Source: Bacteroidetes bacterium ADurb.Bin037 (GTDB lineage: Bacteria; Bacteroidota; Bacteroidia; Bacteroidales; UBA932). From it: 64,000 nt of DNA. Within the stretch, counting starts at the first letter, position 1; each line of letters opens with the position of its first letter. Both the position numbers and the translations under genes were made by a program. The stretch lies in assembly GCA_002071175.1 (NCBI GenBank), contig MWER01000005.1, forward strand, positions 108,095-172,094, given 5' to 3'. Shown here piece by piece: positions 46,533-56,300 of this stretch. A model generated the notes under the pieces. That model was not told the origin of the DNA. It worked only from the letters and a program-made list of their open reading frames with translations, and ran no database searches.

Positions 46533-46594
46533 AATTAGCATTGTTAGTATTGATTAATAAAACTAAATATATCATTTATTTTTTTAATTTACAA

Positions 46595-46620
46595 ATGTTC
46601 ATTATTTTTGTATTGAACAT
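46595..46620. promoter_or_regulatory. Operator-like palindrome between peroxiredoxin and DUF134 genes
   Basis: atgttca at 46595-46601 is inverted as tgaacat at 46614-46620, with a 12-base spacer that contains a TAnnTTTG promoter box. The placement over the promoter, between divergent redox-related genes, suits a repressor site; the DUF134 protein, with its helix-turn-helix, is an obvious candidate binder. Not shown experimentally. Confidence 0.5.
46603..46610 (+). promoter_or_regulatory. -7 promoter box for the DUF134 cluster
   Basis: TATTTTTG matches TAnnTTTG, 27 bases before the ATG at 46637, inside the palindrome described separately. Confidence 0.5.
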
Positions 46621-46636
46621 ATGTCTAAAATATAAT

Positions 46637-47056
46637 ATGGCCAGACCGAAAAAATTACGAAGAATAAATGACCTGCCCAAGATTAAAGGATTCAGACCTA
46701 TTAACCCGGCAGGTAAACGGGAATCCGCTCCAATACTTCTGGATTACGATGAATATGAGGCACTTCGTCTGTGTGATTATCTTTTGAACAATCAGACTGA
46801 TGCGGCAAGGGAAATGGGTGTATCAAGACCTACTTTTTCCCGGATATATGAAAGTGCCCGGCGGAAAGTGGCCAGGGCTTTTGTGGAAGGCTTCCCCCTC
46901 CTTTTCCAGGGCGGACCCGTCTACTTTACAAGCGAGTGGTTTTCGTGCAAACATTGCGGATGTTACTTCAATAAACCGGACAAGGACAGCCCTTCCCTCA
47001 TATGTCCTCTGTGCCATTCGTTAAACGTGCAACAATACAAATCAGATAATTTATAA
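46637..47056 (+). CDS. DUF134 DNA-binding protein
   Basis: The ATG at 46637 gives 139 residues beginning MARPKKLRRI, the usual DUF134 start. Residues 45-90 form a helix-turn-helix (NNQTDAAREMGVSRPTFSRI), and the C-terminal part has a zinc-ribbon-like set of cysteines (CKHCGCYF and CPLCHSL). DUF134 proteins accompany NifX-like and MinD-like genes in anaerobes and probably regulate them. It heads a five-gene cluster with gaps of 7-13 bases. Confidence 0.88.
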   Translation: MARPKKLRRINDLPKIKGFRPINPAGKRESAPILLDYDEYEALRLCDYLLNNQTDAAREMGVSRPTFSRIYESARRKVARAFVEGFPLLFQGGPVYFTSEWFSCKHCGCYFNKPDKDSPSLICPLCHSLNVQQYKSDNL

Positions 47057-47063
47057 TACTACA

Positions 47064-47384
47064 ATGAAAATTGCCATCACTTCTACCGGGAATAGCCCGG
47101 AATCTAAATTGGACAGCCGCTTTGGGCGCTGTTCCTATTTTGTGATCTACGACACGGTAACCCGTTCGACCGAATTCATTCCCAATCCCAACCGGGAAGC
47201 CATAGAAGGTGCAGGACCTGCATCGGTACAAATTGTCGCTTCAAAAGGCGTTGAAAAAGTCGTTTCAGGAGAATTTGGAGCCAAGGTAAAAGCCATCTTC
47301 GACAGCCTTAAAATTCAACTGATCGTATTAAAAGACACGGAAATAAAGATCAGTCGTGTCATAGAAATGATCACTGCAAAATAA
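47064..47384 (+). CDS. NifX/NifB-like dinitrogenase iron-molybdenum cofactor-type protein
   Basis: A 106-residue member of the NifX/NafY/MTH1175 family (Rossmann-like ribonuclease H-type fold). The family opening is MKIAITSTGNSPESKLDSRF, followed by GRCSYFVIYD and a late GEFGAKVKAIFDSLKIQL. Members bind iron-sulfur or FeMo-type cofactors or their precursors. No nif genes are seen here, so a general iron-sulfur role is more likely than nitrogen fixation. Confidence 0.87.
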   Translation: MKIAITSTGNSPESKLDSRFGRCSYFVIYDTVTRSTEFIPNPNREAIEGAGPASVQIVASKGVEKVVSGEFGAKVKAIFDSLKIQLIVLKDTEIKISRVIEMITAK

Positions 47385-47397
47385 TTTTTAAACATTT

Positions 47398-47733
47398 ATG
47401 AAAAAAATAGCCATCCCATTGGAAAACGGGCGCCTGTGCGCTCATTTTGGTCATTGCCAGCAATTTGCAATCATTGAAGTCGTCAATGAATCCATAGCAG
47501 CGGAAACCTATATTACCCCACCCCCTCACGAACCCGGACTGCTGCCCGGCTGGCTGGCTGAAAAGGGCGTAACCCACATCATTGCAGGTGGTATGGGTCA
47601 AAGGGCACTTCATTTATTCAAAGAACAGAACATCCAGGTTTGTGTCGGAGCTCCTTCCGATACACCGGCATCTTTGGTACAGCAATGGATAAAGGGATCA
47701 TTGACTACAGGATCGAATACCTGTGACCATTAA
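47398..47733 (+). CDS. Second NifX-like protein
   Basis: A 111-residue paralogue of the preceding gene: MKKIAIPLENGRLCAHFGHC opens it, with a cysteine pair (C and HC) absent from the first copy, and IIAGGMGQRALHLFKEQNI in the second half. The cysteines could ligate a cluster. It lies 13 bases after the first copy and 13 before the first MinD-like gene. Confidence 0.87.
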   Translation: MKKIAIPLENGRLCAHFGHCQQFAIIEVVNESIAAETYITPPPHEPGLLPGWLAEKGVTHIIAGGMGQRALHLFKEQNIQVCVGAPSDTPASLVQQWIKGSLTTGSNTCDH

Positions 47734-47746
47734 TCCCGCCTATATC

Positions 47747-48604
47747 ATGAAGATTGCTATAGCCAGCGGCAAAGGTGGAACGGGAAAGACTTTTGTGTCT
47801 ACCAATCTTTTTGCCGTTGCCCAGAAGGAGAACAAAAAGGTCATTCTGACCGACTGCGATGCCGAAGAACCTAATGTTACTGAGTTCATTAACGGTCAGA
47901 TTATTGAAGAGAAAGTTGTTACGCAACAGTTGGCTGTTATTGATCCGGAAAAATGTGTGTATTGCGAAAAATGCCGTGAATGGTGCAACTACAACGCAAT
48001 AATCTGCTTACCTGAAAACAGGCAGATCTTTCTGATAGAGGATCTGTGTCATGATTGCGGAGCGTGCCTGGCAGCCTGTAAATACGGTGCGATATCCGAA
48101 AAAGAAAAAAAACTGGGGATAGTAACAAAACGATTGGTTTCCAAAGATGCTTTTGTTGTAGAGGCCCGGGCCGACGTCGGCGTCTATTCCTCCGTTCCGG
48201 TAATCAATAAAGCGATCGCCCTGTCATCGGACCCGGAGTTACTCATAATGGATGCTCCTCCGGGTATATCTTGCTCTTTCATTACAACCGTAGTGCCTGC
48301 CTGTTTCGTAGTTTTAGTTACCGAACCTACTCCTTTTGGCCTGAACGATCTGAAACTTTCGGTCGAGACCCTTGAGCAAATGAACAAACCTTTTGGGGTT
48401 GTAGTTAACAGGGCAGGACTGGGAGATGACCGGGTTTACAGCTGGCTGGAAGAAAAAAAGATCCCCCTTCTTATGAAAATACCTTTTGACAGGAATATTG
48501 CACGAATCTATTCACAAAATCTTTTACTTGTCAATCAGGATAAAGATTACAAGGAAGCCTTCCGTACACTGCTACGTAAAATTGAAAGATTATGCACAAA
48601 GTAA
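47747..48604 (+). CDS. MinD/ParA-type ATPase with two [4Fe-4S] ferredoxin motifs (first copy)
   Basis: A 285-residue ATPase. The deviant Walker A is GKGGTGKT near residues 7-14. Inserted at about 65-110 are two CxxCxxCxxxC-type clusters: CVYCEKCREWCNYNA and CHDCGACLAACKYGA. The remainder is the MinD fold (LLIMDAPPGISCSF is Walker B). Such proteins, related to Mrp/NBP35, are thought to assemble or move iron-sulfur clusters. The ATG at 47747 was preferred over the in-frame upstream start because it begins MKIAIASGKGG. Confidence 0.88.
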   Translation: MKIAIASGKGGTGKTFVSTNLFAVAQKENKKVILTDCDAEEPNVTEFINGQIIEEKVVTQQLAVIDPEKCVYCEKCREWCNYNAIICLPENRQIFLIEDLCHDCGACLAACKYGAISEKEKKLGIVTKRLVSKDAFVVEARADVGVYSSVPVINKAIALSSDPELLIMDAPPGISCSFITTVVPACFVVLVTEPTPFGLNDLKLSVETLEQMNKPFGVVVNRAGLGDDRVYSWLEEKKIPLLMKIPFDRNIARIYSQNLLLVNQDKDYKEAFRTLLRKIERLCTK

Positions 48605-49482
48605 AAGAGATAGCTATTCTGAGCGGCAAGGGAGGTACGGGAAAGACATCCCTGGCAGCAGCCCTGATAACGCTCTCACAACATGTAGTAGTTGCCGACT
48701 GTGATGTAGATGCAGCCAATCTGCATTTGGTTCTGGAGCCGGATAATTATCATCAGGAACCATTTGTTACGGGCCATAAAGCCGTTATCAACCATGAGAG
48801 CTGCATCGAATGCGGTCTGTGCATGGATTATTGCCGGTTCCATGCCATCGAACGGCGGAATACGGAAGGTAAGGTTTTCATCGTAGAAACCTCTTGTGAC
48901 GGTTGCTGGCTTTGCAGCCGCATCTGTCCCGAAAAAGCCATTAAGATGGTCCCCAGTGATCGGAGCCGGTGGTTTGTGGGTAATATCAAGAACGGCAAAA
49001 TGGTACATGCCCGGCTTGCTCCCGGTGAGGAGAATTCAGGAAAACTGGTCAGTGTCGTAAGGGAACAAGCCCGAAAAACAGCCGAATCTTCCGGTGCCAA
49101 AACAATAATTATTGATGGCCCTCCCGGAACAGGTTGTGCCGCTATAGCTTCGCTGGCCGGAGCCAACTGTGTAGTGGTAGTGACGGAGCCGACAGGAAGC
49201 GGATTGCATGACTTGAAAAGGATCCTTGAACTGGCGGGCCGTTTTCAGATCAAACGATACGTCGTTATCAATAAAGCGGACCTGAACCAGGATATGACCG
49301 ACCAAATATCCCTTTGGTGTAATAAAGAAAACATCCCCGTGATCGGGAAGTTGCCCTTTGATCCGCGCATGGTACATGCCATGGTTCAATGTCAAAGTAT
49401 AACAGCATGGGCTCCCGATTCGGAGACATCATCAATCATCAAGGGATTACATCGTTATCTGACCGGGGATAAAACAGAATAA
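48592..49482 (+). CDS. MinD/ParA-type ATPase with two [4Fe-4S] ferredoxin motifs (second copy)
   Basis: A 296-residue paralogue overlapping the first copy by 13 bases. It has KEIAILSGKGGTGKT at the start, two ferredoxin-like motifs at about 65-115 (CIECGLCMDYCRFHA, CDGCWLCSRICPEKA) and Walker B IIIDGPPGTGC. The pair of tandem copies usually works as a heterodimer in this cluster type. Last gene of the DUF134 cluster; a decayed esterase gene follows. Confidence 0.88.
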   Translation: MHKVKEIAILSGKGGTGKTSLAAALITLSQHVVVADCDVDAANLHLVLEPDNYHQEPFVTGHKAVINHESCIECGLCMDYCRFHAIERRNTEGKVFIVETSCDGCWLCSRICPEKAIKMVPSDRSRWFVGNIKNGKMVHARLAPGEENSGKLVSVVREQARKTAESSGAKTIIIDGPPGTGCAAIASLAGANCVVVVTEPTGSGLHDLKRILELAGRFQIKRYVVINKADLNQDMTDQISLWCNKENIPVIGKLPFDPRMVHAMVQCQSITAWAPDSETSSIIKGLHRYLTGDKTE

Positions 49483-49487
49483 GCGGA

Positions 49488-49829
49488 TCAGATTCTTTCC
49501 AGCACCCTGCGTGCTTCCCCGTCAGGATCATTGAGTACTTGTGAACGGGAATTCAAGCTAATAAGGCAACAATTTGCCATTGGGATTACTTGTCTTCATA
49601 AATTGAAGCAGGGCGTCTGCCATGTCGCGTGAGAGCATCCTGGATTCCTTGCCCCCTCCGGTATGGGTGACCATCAGGTCCGTATTGTAGAACCAGAAAC
49701 ATATGTCTATACAATGGAATGCACGCTATCTTCCGTCAAATAAAGGCGGCTCCCAACCGAACCAGGCCATATAAACGGGAGATTGCTGTTGTAATTTTGT
49801 ATTGGCCGCATGTACAACGCAGTATCTGT
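49488..49829 (-). pseudogene. Decayed C-terminal part of a type-B carboxylesterase
   Basis: The 455 bases between the MinD pair and the S9 peptidase gene hold no intact frame. In the - strand, several separated frames recall the C-terminus of type-B carboxylesterases: SPVYMAWFGWEPPLFDGR, then FWFYNTDLMVTHTGGGKESR and MADALLQFMKTSNPNGKLLP, and finally DPDGEARRVLERI ending at a stop at 49490-49488. Order and orientation are those of the family, with frameshifts and stops between. The N-terminal catalytic part is gone. Confidence 0.65.
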
Positions 49830-49937
49830 GTAAGTTTTCTCCGTCTGACTCCACAAATGGGATTGGCCCTGATCAGGACTTGATACAGGGCCAATGCAAA
49901 AAATTGATTTTTCCCTACTGTCTTTCTTCTAAAAGAG

Positions 49938-51890
49938 TTAAACTGCTTTTTTCAGGAAAGAGAATATGGTTTTATAATATAAAATATTGTTTTCAAGTCC
50001 CTTAAATCCGTGACCCTGTCCTTCAACTTCCAAAAAATCAACCGGTTTTTTCAAATCCAGTAATTTTTTGTACATCATACGGGACCCTTCTATATTTACC
50101 CTGTTATCATGGTTTCCGTGAATTAGCAATAAAGGCCCGGTAATTTTTTCAGCATGATTTATAGGTGATCTGTCTTGTAATTTTACACTATCTTTTACCG
50201 GATCTCCGGCTTCCAGAAATGTCCAGTCGGGAATATTGGAATGGTTGTGTTCGTAGATAATGTCGGAAAAACCGGCTACGGCAACCCCAAAGCCAAACGG
50301 AAATGAGGCTGTGATGCCATTAACAGTGCCAGGGAATGTCATCAGGCGCATAGTCGCATAACCACCATGACTCATCCCGAATACCCCGATCCTTTCTGGA
50401 GGTATACCGAGTTTTTCCGAGATGTAATGTGCACAATAGATGATATCTATGATCTCGTTTCCCCCCAGATCTCTATCGTTCAATGCGGCAAAATCCCTTC
50501 CAAACCCGCTTGATCCGCGGGGTGAAGGACTCAGCACATAAATCCCGGCTTCCGTAAAGATCTGATGTTCCAGGTCATATGTATTTGATCCGCCATAAAA
50601 AGACTGGATCATAACCATACTTTTATCTCCCTCGAGCGGTTTTCTGGGGGTCAGGAGGTAAGCATGCAGATCACGGTCGAAAGAGGGAATGGTAAGACGT
50701 TCGGCCGTAGAGGTTATCATCTCCTCTTTTTTTATTTCCGGAAGGTCCACTACAATCTCCCTGTTTATTTCATTGCCTGAAACGGAAACGGACCATAGCT
50801 GAAATACAATATCCACGGCACCGGCATAGAGATATACCCTATCATTGTTCTTTCCTGCAAAACGCAGTTCTGCCGGGTATGTTTCCTCACAAAGAACCCG
50901 TCCCGTAGCAGGATCCAATAGCAGCATCTTTGTTCCCGTGGGGGCGTTTTGAACGGCCAGTAATTTTCTTTGCCCTTGGCAATCTATCCATTCAACCCTT
51001 GTATCTGTTTCAAAGCGGGTAATTTGCCTGACCTGTTTATTTTTAATGTTATATGAATAAACATTCGGATATCCGGTCTGATCGCTCAGGAAAAACCCCA
51101 AATCGGATGAATACCAGTCCGTTATCACATCCGTTCCGGACAGGCTCGCTTGTAATAAAGTGTCGGTCAAGATTTTTAATGACCGGTCTTTAAAGTCAAC
51201 ATAACCAATATTGGAAAATACCCTGTCGGCATTTTTCAAGACACTAAGCAAAACCCCTTTTTCGTCGGGTTGCCAGGCTATATCTGTCCAGGTCATTCTG
51301 AAAGCAGGGGTATCCCGGTAAACGACCGTTTCCTTTAAAGTCTGCAGATCCAGTATACGAAGTTCATCCAAACGATTTTCATTCTGGCCAAGCCGGGCGA
51401 CATAGGCGATTTTAGTACCTGCAGGATTAAATCCCCATCCGTAAACATAAGGAACGTCCGTCAGTTTTTCCACCACTCCCGTCTGAAGGTTCAATCTCCA
51501 GATATTAATAATTTCATCGTTCTTTTCATCTCCTATCCAATAGAGACAGCTGTCCGTATTGTTGTACCTGTGACTCCAGAAGGTACGTTTTGAGAAATCA
51601 ATATCGGAAAGGCACACTCCCGCATCCAGATCGTTCGTCAATGTCAGATCGAGCATTAAAAGTGAGTTAACAGTATCCGTTTTTAAATAAAACAGTTTGT
51701 TGCAATCTTCGCTTAAACTGAAAGAATAGGTCTGATAAGGAAAGTTTGTCAGGAAAGATTTAATATTGATTTCACGATCCTGAAAATGAACTATTCCTTC
51801 AACCCGGTTTTGCCGGCACGAAGAAAGAGGGAGCACACATAAAAGTGCTCCCGCAATCAGTAAGGTATTAATATGTTTCATTACGTTCAA
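49938..51890 (-). CDS. S9-family prolyl-oligopeptidase-like peptidase, lipoprotein
   Basis: A 650-residue exported peptidase. The signal ends ALLCVLPLSSC. A seven-bladed propeller fills residues 40-380, and the alpha/beta hydrolase domain follows: SPRGSSGFGRDF, the nucleophile in FGMSHGGYATM (Ser near 507), and the histidine in EGQGHGF near 630. It trims short peptides in the periplasm. It begins immediately after the SusD stop, so it is the last gene of the SusC/SusD operon and marks the system as peptide-directed. Confidence 0.9.
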   Translation of the reverse strand: MNVMKHINTLLIAGALLCVLPLSSCRQNRVEGIVHFQDREINIKSFLTNFPYQTYSFSLSEDCNKLFYLKTDTVNSLLMLDLTLTNDLDAGVCLSDIDFSKRTFWSHRYNNTDSCLYWIGDEKNDEIINIWRLNLQTGVVEKLTDVPYVYGWGFNPAGTKIAYVARLGQNENRLDELRILDLQTLKETVVYRDTPAFRMTWTDIAWQPDEKGVLLSVLKNADRVFSNIGYVDFKDRSLKILTDTLLQASLSGTDVITDWYSSDLGFFLSDQTGYPNVYSYNIKNKQVRQITRFETDTRVEWIDCQGQRKLLAVQNAPTGTKMLLLDPATGRVLCEETYPAELRFAGKNNDRVYLYAGAVDIVFQLWSVSVSGNEINREIVVDLPEIKKEEMITSTAERLTIPSFDRDLHAYLLTPRKPLEGDKSMVMIQSFYGGSNTYDLEHQIFTEAGIYVLSPSPRGSSGFGRDFAALNDRDLGGNEIIDIIYCAHYISEKLGIPPERIGVFGMSHGGYATMRLMTFPGTVNGITASFPFGFGVAVAGFSDIIYEHNHSNIPDWTFLEAGDPVKDSVKLQDRSPINHAEKITGPLLLIHGNHDNRVNIEGSRMMYKKLLDLKKPVDFLEVEGQGHGFKGLENNILYYKTIFSFLKKAV

Positions 51891-53384
51891 TTATTTCCAG
51901 TAGTCGTTCTGATCGTTTTCAGTCAAGGCTGTATTATATAGCATTTCATTATTAGGTAAGGGGAACATAAAACGGGGGCTGTCTGCTGGAAGATCAAGAG
52001 GCACCCATTGCTCGGGATAAACGGAACGGACCAGGGGCTGACGTAAACGTTTGATGTCAAACAAACGGTGTCCTTCTCCATACAATTCTTTTCTCCTTTC
52101 CAGATATATCTTGTCCAGGGTTCCCTCGGTAGGCGTTGCTCCCCGTTTGATTTGCAAGGCGTTCAGAACACTTTTTGCTGCTGCAACATTACCAAGATTT
52201 GCTTCGGCTTCTGCTTTTATTAAATACGCTTCAGCAATGCGGGCCATGGGAAATTCCGCATCCCCCATCATGGTACGGTGTCCGAATTTTGAGGTAAAGA
52301 AGCCGTCCTCCTCATTTACATAAAACGGGAACCGTTTCCTGACATCATTTTTTTCAAATAGTTGGACAAATGCTTTTGTTGCCCGAATGGTTCCGTAACC
52401 ATCCCAGATTTCATTCCCAAGATTAAAAACTTCATTAGCGTCAACCCAACCGCCATATTCTACTCCCTCCATGCTCTCAGCAAACCAATAAAATGATGGA
52501 ATAGAAGCATAAATATTGCACTTGGAAGGAATATAATTAAAATACCACAACCACTCGCCGTTATGATCTTTAAATCCTGAAGCCCATAGTTCTTTGCTCA
52601 TAAGATTAGAACCGTCGAATACGCTTCCTGCCGCGGCTTCAGCATATTTTCTGGCATTACTGAAATCATTCATGTCCAGATAAACACGTGCAAGTAACAA
52701 GGCGGCACTTCGCTTTGTAATATACTCCGTACTCGAATTTGAAATATTATCGTACGCAAAAGACAAATCGAAAATTATTTGTGAATATACCTGGGCAACA
52801 GTTGCTCTGGGCAAATGTTCTGAAGTAGCCGTTGCAGGTTCTGTCCGTAAGATCACTCCGGGTCCGTCGGGTTTGTAGTTATATGCACCGGCAAATAATC
52901 TGACCAGCCAATGATAGCAATATCCTCTGACTGCATGGGCCTGTGCCAACAGTTCCAACCTTTCAGACGTTTCAGGCAGTAAATCTGCATGTCCAATGAT
53001 TGAATTGACACAATCTATTGCCTTATAATTAATAGGCCAGATATAATTGGAATAACCCGTCCACCAGGGGCTTGATACCGGTGACTGGGCATACATATAA
53101 GAATATTGATTCCAGTTATAGGTGGGCCATCCGTGTGCACCGCTTGTAACAGTCATGTCTTCCCCCATAACATCAGCTGCAATATAACTCAGCGTATGAT
53201 TTTGATAATGGCCCACATAAGCATATGCGGCGTTAAGTACCGTCTTGGCAGCTTCCACCGAAGAAAAAGCCTGCTCATCCGATACCGAAGTCGAAGGTTG
53301 AAGATTCAAAAAATCTTTCCCGCACGAATTCAAACCAATTACGGCAAAAACCGCAAGGAGTATATATAATCTTGTTTTCATCAT
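51891..53384 (-). CDS. RagB/SusD-family nutrient-binding lipoprotein
   Basis: A 497-residue SusD-like protein with a lipoprotein signal (LLAVFAVIGLNSC). Family features include a tetratricopeptide-rich helical body (ARVYLDMNDFSNARKYAEAA) and the C-terminal RRKELYGEGHRLFDIKRLR segment. It caps the SusC channel and captures the nutrient at the cell surface. Ten bases from SusC and one base from the peptidase, so one transcript. Confidence 0.95.
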   Translation of the reverse strand: MMKTRLYILLAVFAVIGLNSCGKDFLNLQPSTSVSDEQAFSSVEAAKTVLNAAYAYVGHYQNHTLSYIAADVMGEDMTVTSGAHGWPTYNWNQYSYMYAQSPVSSPWWTGYSNYIWPINYKAIDCVNSIIGHADLLPETSERLELLAQAHAVRGYCYHWLVRLFAGAYNYKPDGPGVILRTEPATATSEHLPRATVAQVYSQIIFDLSFAYDNISNSSTEYITKRSAALLLARVYLDMNDFSNARKYAEAAAGSVFDGSNLMSKELWASGFKDHNGEWLWYFNYIPSKCNIYASIPSFYWFAESMEGVEYGGWVDANEVFNLGNEIWDGYGTIRATKAFVQLFEKNDVRKRFPFYVNEEDGFFTSKFGHRTMMGDAEFPMARIAEAYLIKAEAEANLGNVAAAKSVLNALQIKRGATPTEGTLDKIYLERRKELYGEGHRLFDIKRLRQPLVRSVYPEQWVPLDLPADSPRFMFPLPNNEMLYNTALTENDQNDYWK

Positions 53385-53393
53385 CGTGTTATA

Positions 53394-56300
53394 TTAAAAT
53401 GTAACATTCAATCCAATGGTAATAGTTCTGGAAATCGGCAGAGTGGGATCATCACTGAATCCTCCTATTCCGTAAATATCCAGATCGTCATATCCCTTCC
53501 AGTCGTCTTTAAACCAGGTATACAAATTGTCTGCATTTACAAATATTCTGGCTCCTGCCAGGAATCCCAGCTTGTTAACTGCAGAAGAAGGCAGTGTGTA
53601 AGAGAGGCTTACATTCTTCAGCTTAATGTACGTAGCATCGTACAAGAAGCGGGAAGAAGCAGAGTTGGATAAATTGGAATTCGAGTTGGAGTATTTTGGA
53701 ACATTGGTGTTGGTGTTCGTCGGGGTCCATGCCTTCAACGCATCTGTATGCAATTGGGAACCGGCGCTATTGCCTTCATGGAGCACCGTAGCATATAATC
53801 CGTCATACACCAGCCCGCCTACACTGTAAAAAAGAAATACCGACAAATTAAAACCTTTCCAAGAAACCGAATTGGTCAGCCCTCCGTAAAAATCGGGAGT
53901 AGCCCTGCCATGAAATTCATTGGTAGCAGATGAATAGTCGCTTGTGGTACTATTGTCTTTTACCCATAAAGGATTTCCCGTCGCAGGATCTACACCGGCC
54001 CAGGTAGGCATATAAAATTCATATTGGCTGTATCCGATCTTCCATATTTTTTTCTCAAGGTCCATTGGCAGGTCGTCATCTCCAGCAAGATTTAAAATCT
54101 TATCACGCGATCCGGAAATATTGAACTGCAGATTCCAATTCCATTCCTTTCCCCTGATAATATTGGCATTTAACTCAAATTCAAGACCGGCATTCTGTAC
54201 TTTTGCCATATTCATCATTATGGATTTGAAACCGGTAGATGTAGGCAAAGGATACTCATATAACAGATCTTTCGATGTTTTATGGAAATATTCCAACGAT
54301 CCATACAGGCGATTGCTCAAGAAGGCAAAATCAACGCCCAAATTGAGCATGGCTTGTTTTTCCCAACCCAATCCGGGATTTGACAATTGGGTGTGTGCGA
54401 ACCCGGAGGCATTAGCATAATTGTAATTGGGACTGGCAGACCATAAACCTAAAGATTGATACCTTCCTAAACCGCGGTTATTACCAGAAGTGCCATAGCT
54501 GGCTCTTACCTTTAAGGTGTTGATCCAATGAACATTCTTAATGAAGTTTTCCTGATCAAGACGCCAAGAAACACCTGCGCTCCAGAAATTACCCCATTTG
54601 TTATCAGATCCGAACACAGACGATCCGTCACGACGGAACGACCCGGACACAAAGTATTTACCGGCATAGTCGTATTCCGCACGGGCAATATACGAAATCA
54701 GGCTTTCCTGGGTTGTATATGAAGATGGTGACAAGGCGGAAGCGGCAGCATCCAGTTCGGTCATAAAATTAAACGCAAAATCGGTGCCCTGTGCCAGAGC
54801 ATATTCCCGTTTGCTCTTCCATACTTCATAACCCAGCATAGCTGATAAATGGTGATTATCTGCAAACGTTGTTTCATAATTCAGCGTATTGGTGGAAGTA
54901 TACATCAGGTCGTGAGTCTGATGCCTTTCGGAACGTCCGCCATAAGCCGGACCGTTCCCGTGTTCCTTGTTCCAGAATATAATCTCGTACAATGACACAT
55001 AATCCGGAGAGAAAATTGATTTAAAGGTCAACCCTTTGGTAAATTCCACCTGAACGTAAAATGAAGCCAGGAAACGATACGTCTTTGTTAGCCAAGTATC
55101 CATATGAGGGATGGCCACCGGGTTAAAGTCTTTTGATACCGGATTGAGCCAATTGAATTGTTTATTACCCTCTTCGTCCAAAATATAATTTCCTTGTGAA
55201 TCGGTCAGATATACCGGAACACCGCTGGGAAATTTTAAAGCATTATATAAGGGAGAGGCACCGGCACCGCTGGCGACTTCCGTATTCTGTTCCGAATAGG
55301 AGAACGTCGTATTCAATCCGGCTTTCAGCCATTTTTTAATACGTGCATCGATGTTTGCCTTTCCCGAATATCTTTTGTAGTTGGCGGCAGGAGTTGTTCC
55401 ATCCTGATTGTAATAACCTCCCGACACATAATAGGAAACGGCATTGGTTCCTCCGGAGAAGCTCAGGTTATAATCCTGGGTAAGTGCCGGATTAAACACT
55501 TCGTCCTGCCAGTCGGTATCTACAATCGTACGAGCTCCCGAAACCAGTTTGCCATCGGCACCAAAAGGTTGTGCCATGTTGAACGGATTAAAGGTGATAA
55601 GCCCCTGTGTTTGGGCATTAGCCCATATAGCGGCATCAGCAGCGCTGTGGCCGGCAGCCATTCTTGTATTATAATAATCCGTGAAGACTACCTGATAATA
55701 ATCGGCAGAGCTCATAAGACTAAACGTCTTGGGAACACTGGCCACCCCTAACTGAGCGTTAAAAGATAATTTGCCTTCTCCAGATTTTCCGCTCTTAGTG
55801 GTAATGATAACAACTCCGTTTGCAGCACGTGAACCGTATAGGGAAGCGGCGGCCGCATCTTTTAATACCGTAACCGATTCAATATCCTGTGGATTCAGAG
55901 AAGAAAGAATACTCGAAGTAGAATAGGCACGGTTGGCGGCTACCGAATAATCGGCAGAAGTAGTAGCTACTCCATCTATTACATATAAAGGCTCGTTAGA
56001 ACCGTGTAAGGAACCTGTTCCTCTGATCCTGTAAGAAGTAGAAGCTCCGGGTTGTCCCGATGCGGCAACCACTTGCAATCCTGCCACTTTCCCCTGTAAC
56101 GATTTTTCGAAAGAAGCGGAAGGATTGGCGGTAATTTCCTGTGAATGTACTACGGCTGCCGAGCCTGAGAAAGATGATTTCTTGGCAACGCCATAGGCAA
56201 CTACCATAACCTCATCGAGCGGAGTGGCTGCAGAAAGCATTTGTACGTCAACTGTCATCCGACCACCTACTTCCAATTCAACGGACTGATAGCCTAAAAA

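Noticed and set aside
47064..49482. Nitrogen-fixation gene cluster
   Set aside because: NifX-like proteins occur without any nifHDK, nifB radical-SAM or nifE/N gene; a general iron-sulfur role is more likely.
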